Shown: piece by piece, positions 23,516-24,704 of the stretch
Layout of the letters: every line of letters starts with the position of its first letter
How positions within the stretch are numbered: position 1 is the first letter of the stretch
Source: JBDRGD01 sp043818095
Lineage (GTDB): Bacteria > Chloroflexota > Dehalococcoidia > Dehalococcoidales > RBG-16-60-22
DNA length: 24,704 nucleotides
Direction: 5' to 3'
Assembly: GCA_043818095.1 (NCBI GenBank)
Contig: JBDRGD010000064.1
Span: 1 to 24,704 of the forward strand
Notes under the pieces: model-generated
What the model was told of the DNA's origin: nothing
Seen by the model: only the letters and a program-made list of their open reading frames with translations
Database searches by the model: none
Program-made: the position numbers and the translations under genes

Positions 23516-23938
23516 TTACGGGGAGCAGATTATCTCGGCTTTCGGCTCCTCCCGCGGACGCGCCGACCCGCTGGCGAAGAGATGCACCGCCAAATAAACA
23601 TACCATGCCCGGAACGGGTTCATGCCGTCCTCGCGGCAGACCTCTTTCAGAATCTCATCGGCGCGCTTCCGGTAGACCCGGTGGTCCAGGGCGCTGAGGC
23701 GCATCAACTGGTACAGGGCGTCATGAATGAGGGACCCGCGCATGAAGTCCCTGCTGTCTATCGTCGGGCCGCTCGGCCCGTCCCACGCATAATATTTCCT
23801 GATGGTCAGGAGACCCTCCGGGGAAAGCGCCAGGAACTTGAACTCGATACTCTGTGCCGGCTTGATGTCAATCCGGATGGTATAATCGTCCATTAACTGG
23901 TATTTGTAGCCGTGGAGCTCCCGGTAGCATGCCTTCAT
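23516..23938 (-). CDS. DUF1353-family protein
   Basis: This 140-residue protein starts at ATG 23938, with GGAGGTG 7 bases upstream on the minus strand; the GTG at 23947 overlaps that ribosome site region and is less likely. YYAWDGPSGPTIDSRDFMRG and SLIHDALYQLMR are the characteristic DUF1353 motifs, with the histidine and aspartate of HDALY. The family is common in phages and integrated elements and its biochemical role is unknown to me. It sits at the edge of an AT-rich, apparently foreign block, which fits a mobile-element origin, though its own base composition resembles the host. Confidence 0.8.
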   Translation of the reverse strand: MKACYRELHGYKYQLMDDYTIRIDIKPAQSIEFKFLALSPEGLLTIRKYYAWDGPSGPTIDSRDFMRGSLIHDALYQLMRLSALDHRVYRKRADEILKEVCREDGMNPFRAWYVYLAVHLFASGSARPREEPKAEIICSP

Positions 23939-23943
23939 CGCTC

Positions 23944-24150
23944 TCACCTCCCGCTTTTTTCTGCGGACACCACGTACATATTGAGTGCAGAAGTTACCTG
24001 ATTAGCAGGCGTTTTCGTGTAATACAAGGCGTCATCAGCCTTTAACTTGCTGTGGCAATCTTTACAGTAGTAACGCTGAACACCTTTGTATGTGCCCCAC
24101 TTGATTACGTTTTCTGAATCGCAGAGCTTACAGGTTAATATATTTTCCAT
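23944..24150 (-). pseudogene. Truncated transposase, N-terminal zinc ribbon only
   Basis: The 68 residues begin with CKLCDSENVIKWGTYKGVQR and YYCKDCHSKLKADDAL, a transposase-type zinc ribbon (C7, C10, C29, C32). They continue with TPANQVTSALNMY, which in intact DDE transposases leads into the helix-turn-helix region. After ALNMY (near 23973) the similarity stops and nine unrelated residues precede the stop, so the catalytic domain has been lost at a deletion junction. The first 23 bases overlap the end of the upstream membrane-protein gene. A free-standing zinc ribbon is possible but less likely. Confidence 0.65.
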
Positions 24151-24601
24151 CTGTTTTCTCCGTGTTGTTATTTAATTTGGTGATTAGTTCATCCATCTTA
24201 TCTACTAGTTTGTCCACTTTGTTTTCTAAAGGCGCTTTGGCTTTCCGATAATCGAACCAAAAAACCAACACTCCATACATACCCCAAATTACTAATGCAA
24301 CCATGAAATTCTGGTTTTCTTTCAATTCAGGAAATTCATGCAATATCAAGAATATGGTTACGCCTATTGCAAATAATTTCGCTATTGCCCTTATCATCGT
24401 CTCCCCCCACTTATCAATAAACAAGGGCATACCTCTATCCATGCTGACAGCATACTTCTCCATCTTTTTTTGCATGGATATATTGAAAGAATTAAACTTT
24501 GCGGCAAACCTTTGATTACGAACCGACAGCTCCCCCAAAACAATCGGAGAAATAAAAATAAGGAAGAATATGATAGACGGAATAAGTATATCGGTATCCA
24601 T
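24128..24601 (-). CDS. Small membrane protein with C-terminal coiled coil, unrecognised
   Basis: This 157-residue protein has three hydrophobic segments (about 5-23, 72-89 and 99-116) and a C-terminal heptad-like helix (124-146, ENKVDKLVDKMDELITKL). I do not recognise a family. The codons are AT-rich, unlike all genes from 1 to 23940, which points to transfer. AGGGGG lies about 7 bases before the ATG. Its end overlaps the transposase fragment by 23 bases, so the two were probably once translated together. Small membrane proteins of this kind occur in mobile elements and defence islands, but there is no specific evidence for a role. Confidence 0.6.
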   Translation of the reverse strand: MDTDILIPSIIFFLIFISPIVLGELSVRNQRFAAKFNSFNISMQKKMEKYAVSMDRGMPLFIDKWGETMIRAIAKLFAIGVTIFLILHEFPELKENQNFMVALVIWGMYGVLVFWFDYRKAKAPLENKVDKLVDKMDELITKLNNNTEKTDGKYINL

Positions 24602-24704
24602 GTCTTACCCCCTACTAAAGACCCTAGTAGAGGATAAATCCCCCCACCAACCAATTGCAAATAAAACCTTTTAGTATATTAATGGCATTCTTTATTATCG
24701 CAGG
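24602..24704 (-). other. AT-rich upstream region of the membrane-protein gene
   Basis: No gene is seen. CTACTA (24612-24617) and TAGTAG (24625-24630) form an inverted repeat just upstream of the ribosome site and could be an operator. On the minus strand TTGCAA and TTATCC with a 17-base spacer are a weak promoter candidate. The window ends before any further feature can be defined. Confidence 0.25.

Overview
The window is GC-rich almost throughout and reads like the genome of an anaerobic bacterium living on organic acids. Candidates would be an uncultured Chloroflexota (Dehalococcoidia-like) or similar lineage. The pointers are tandem FrhB-like iron-sulfur flavoproteins, an AprA-like flavoprotein with its ferredoxin, several CoA-transferases, a TRAP uptake system, aconitase X, a pilin-like protein of a type I associate with Chloroflexi, and a selenocysteine protein. 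No 16S rRNA or other phylogenetic marker is present, so the placement is inference.

Layout. (1) 1-661, plus strand: the end of the aconitase X large subunit and its small subunit. (2) 658-3828, minus strand: a membrane-fusion protein and a double ATP-binding ABC protein of the YbhG/YbhF type, without permeases, next to a decayed TetR regulator (about 3848-4054). (3) 4184-4540: a pilin-like gene. (4) 4676-12483, plus strand: a tightly packed array of two FrhB-family proteins, a small zinc ribbon, a two-hot-dog acyl dehydratase, a class I CoA-transferase and two adjacent CaiB/BaiF CoA-transferases. (5) 12550-15594: TRAP transporter dctQ and dctM (plus), with dctP convergent on the minus strand behind its own promoter, a palindrome at the expected start of transcription and a long leader. 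(6) 15829-17910: a beta-CASP metallo-beta-lactamase-fold nuclease and a CBS-pair protein transcribed from divergent promoters. (7) 18041-19736: a TylF-like methyltransferase and a DUF5714 protein whose C-terminus is encoded by a palindromic dispersed-type repeat. (8) 19792-23442: an operon of a flavoprotein, a 2[4Fe-4S] ferredoxin and a UGSC-family selenoprotein. (9) 23516-24704, minus strand: a DUF1353 gene, then an abruptly AT-rich block with a truncated transposase zinc ribbon and a small membrane protein.

The most important observation is that two apparently separate reading frames, 21757-22062 and the one following it to 23442, are one gene with an in-frame TGA at 22060-22062. The TGA lies exactly where the UGSC family carries selenocysteine. 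Ordinary annotation would cut this gene in two. TGA also ends other genes here (for example at 17910 and 23442), so the code is not globally reassigned. Together with the AprA-like flavoprotein and ferredoxin it looks like an electron-transfer chain ending on a selenol/thiol centre; the substrate is unknown.

The 4.7-15.6 kb region looks like an uptake-and-activation pathway. A TRAP system would import an organic acid, CoA-transferases would make the thioester, and the dehydratase and FrhB-like proteins would process it. The second FrhB paralogue has lost all four cysteines of one predicted cluster site. One of the two CaiB/BaiF proteins lacks the catalytic aspartate, which suggests a heteromeric enzyme. 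Substrate identities cannot be read from the sequence.
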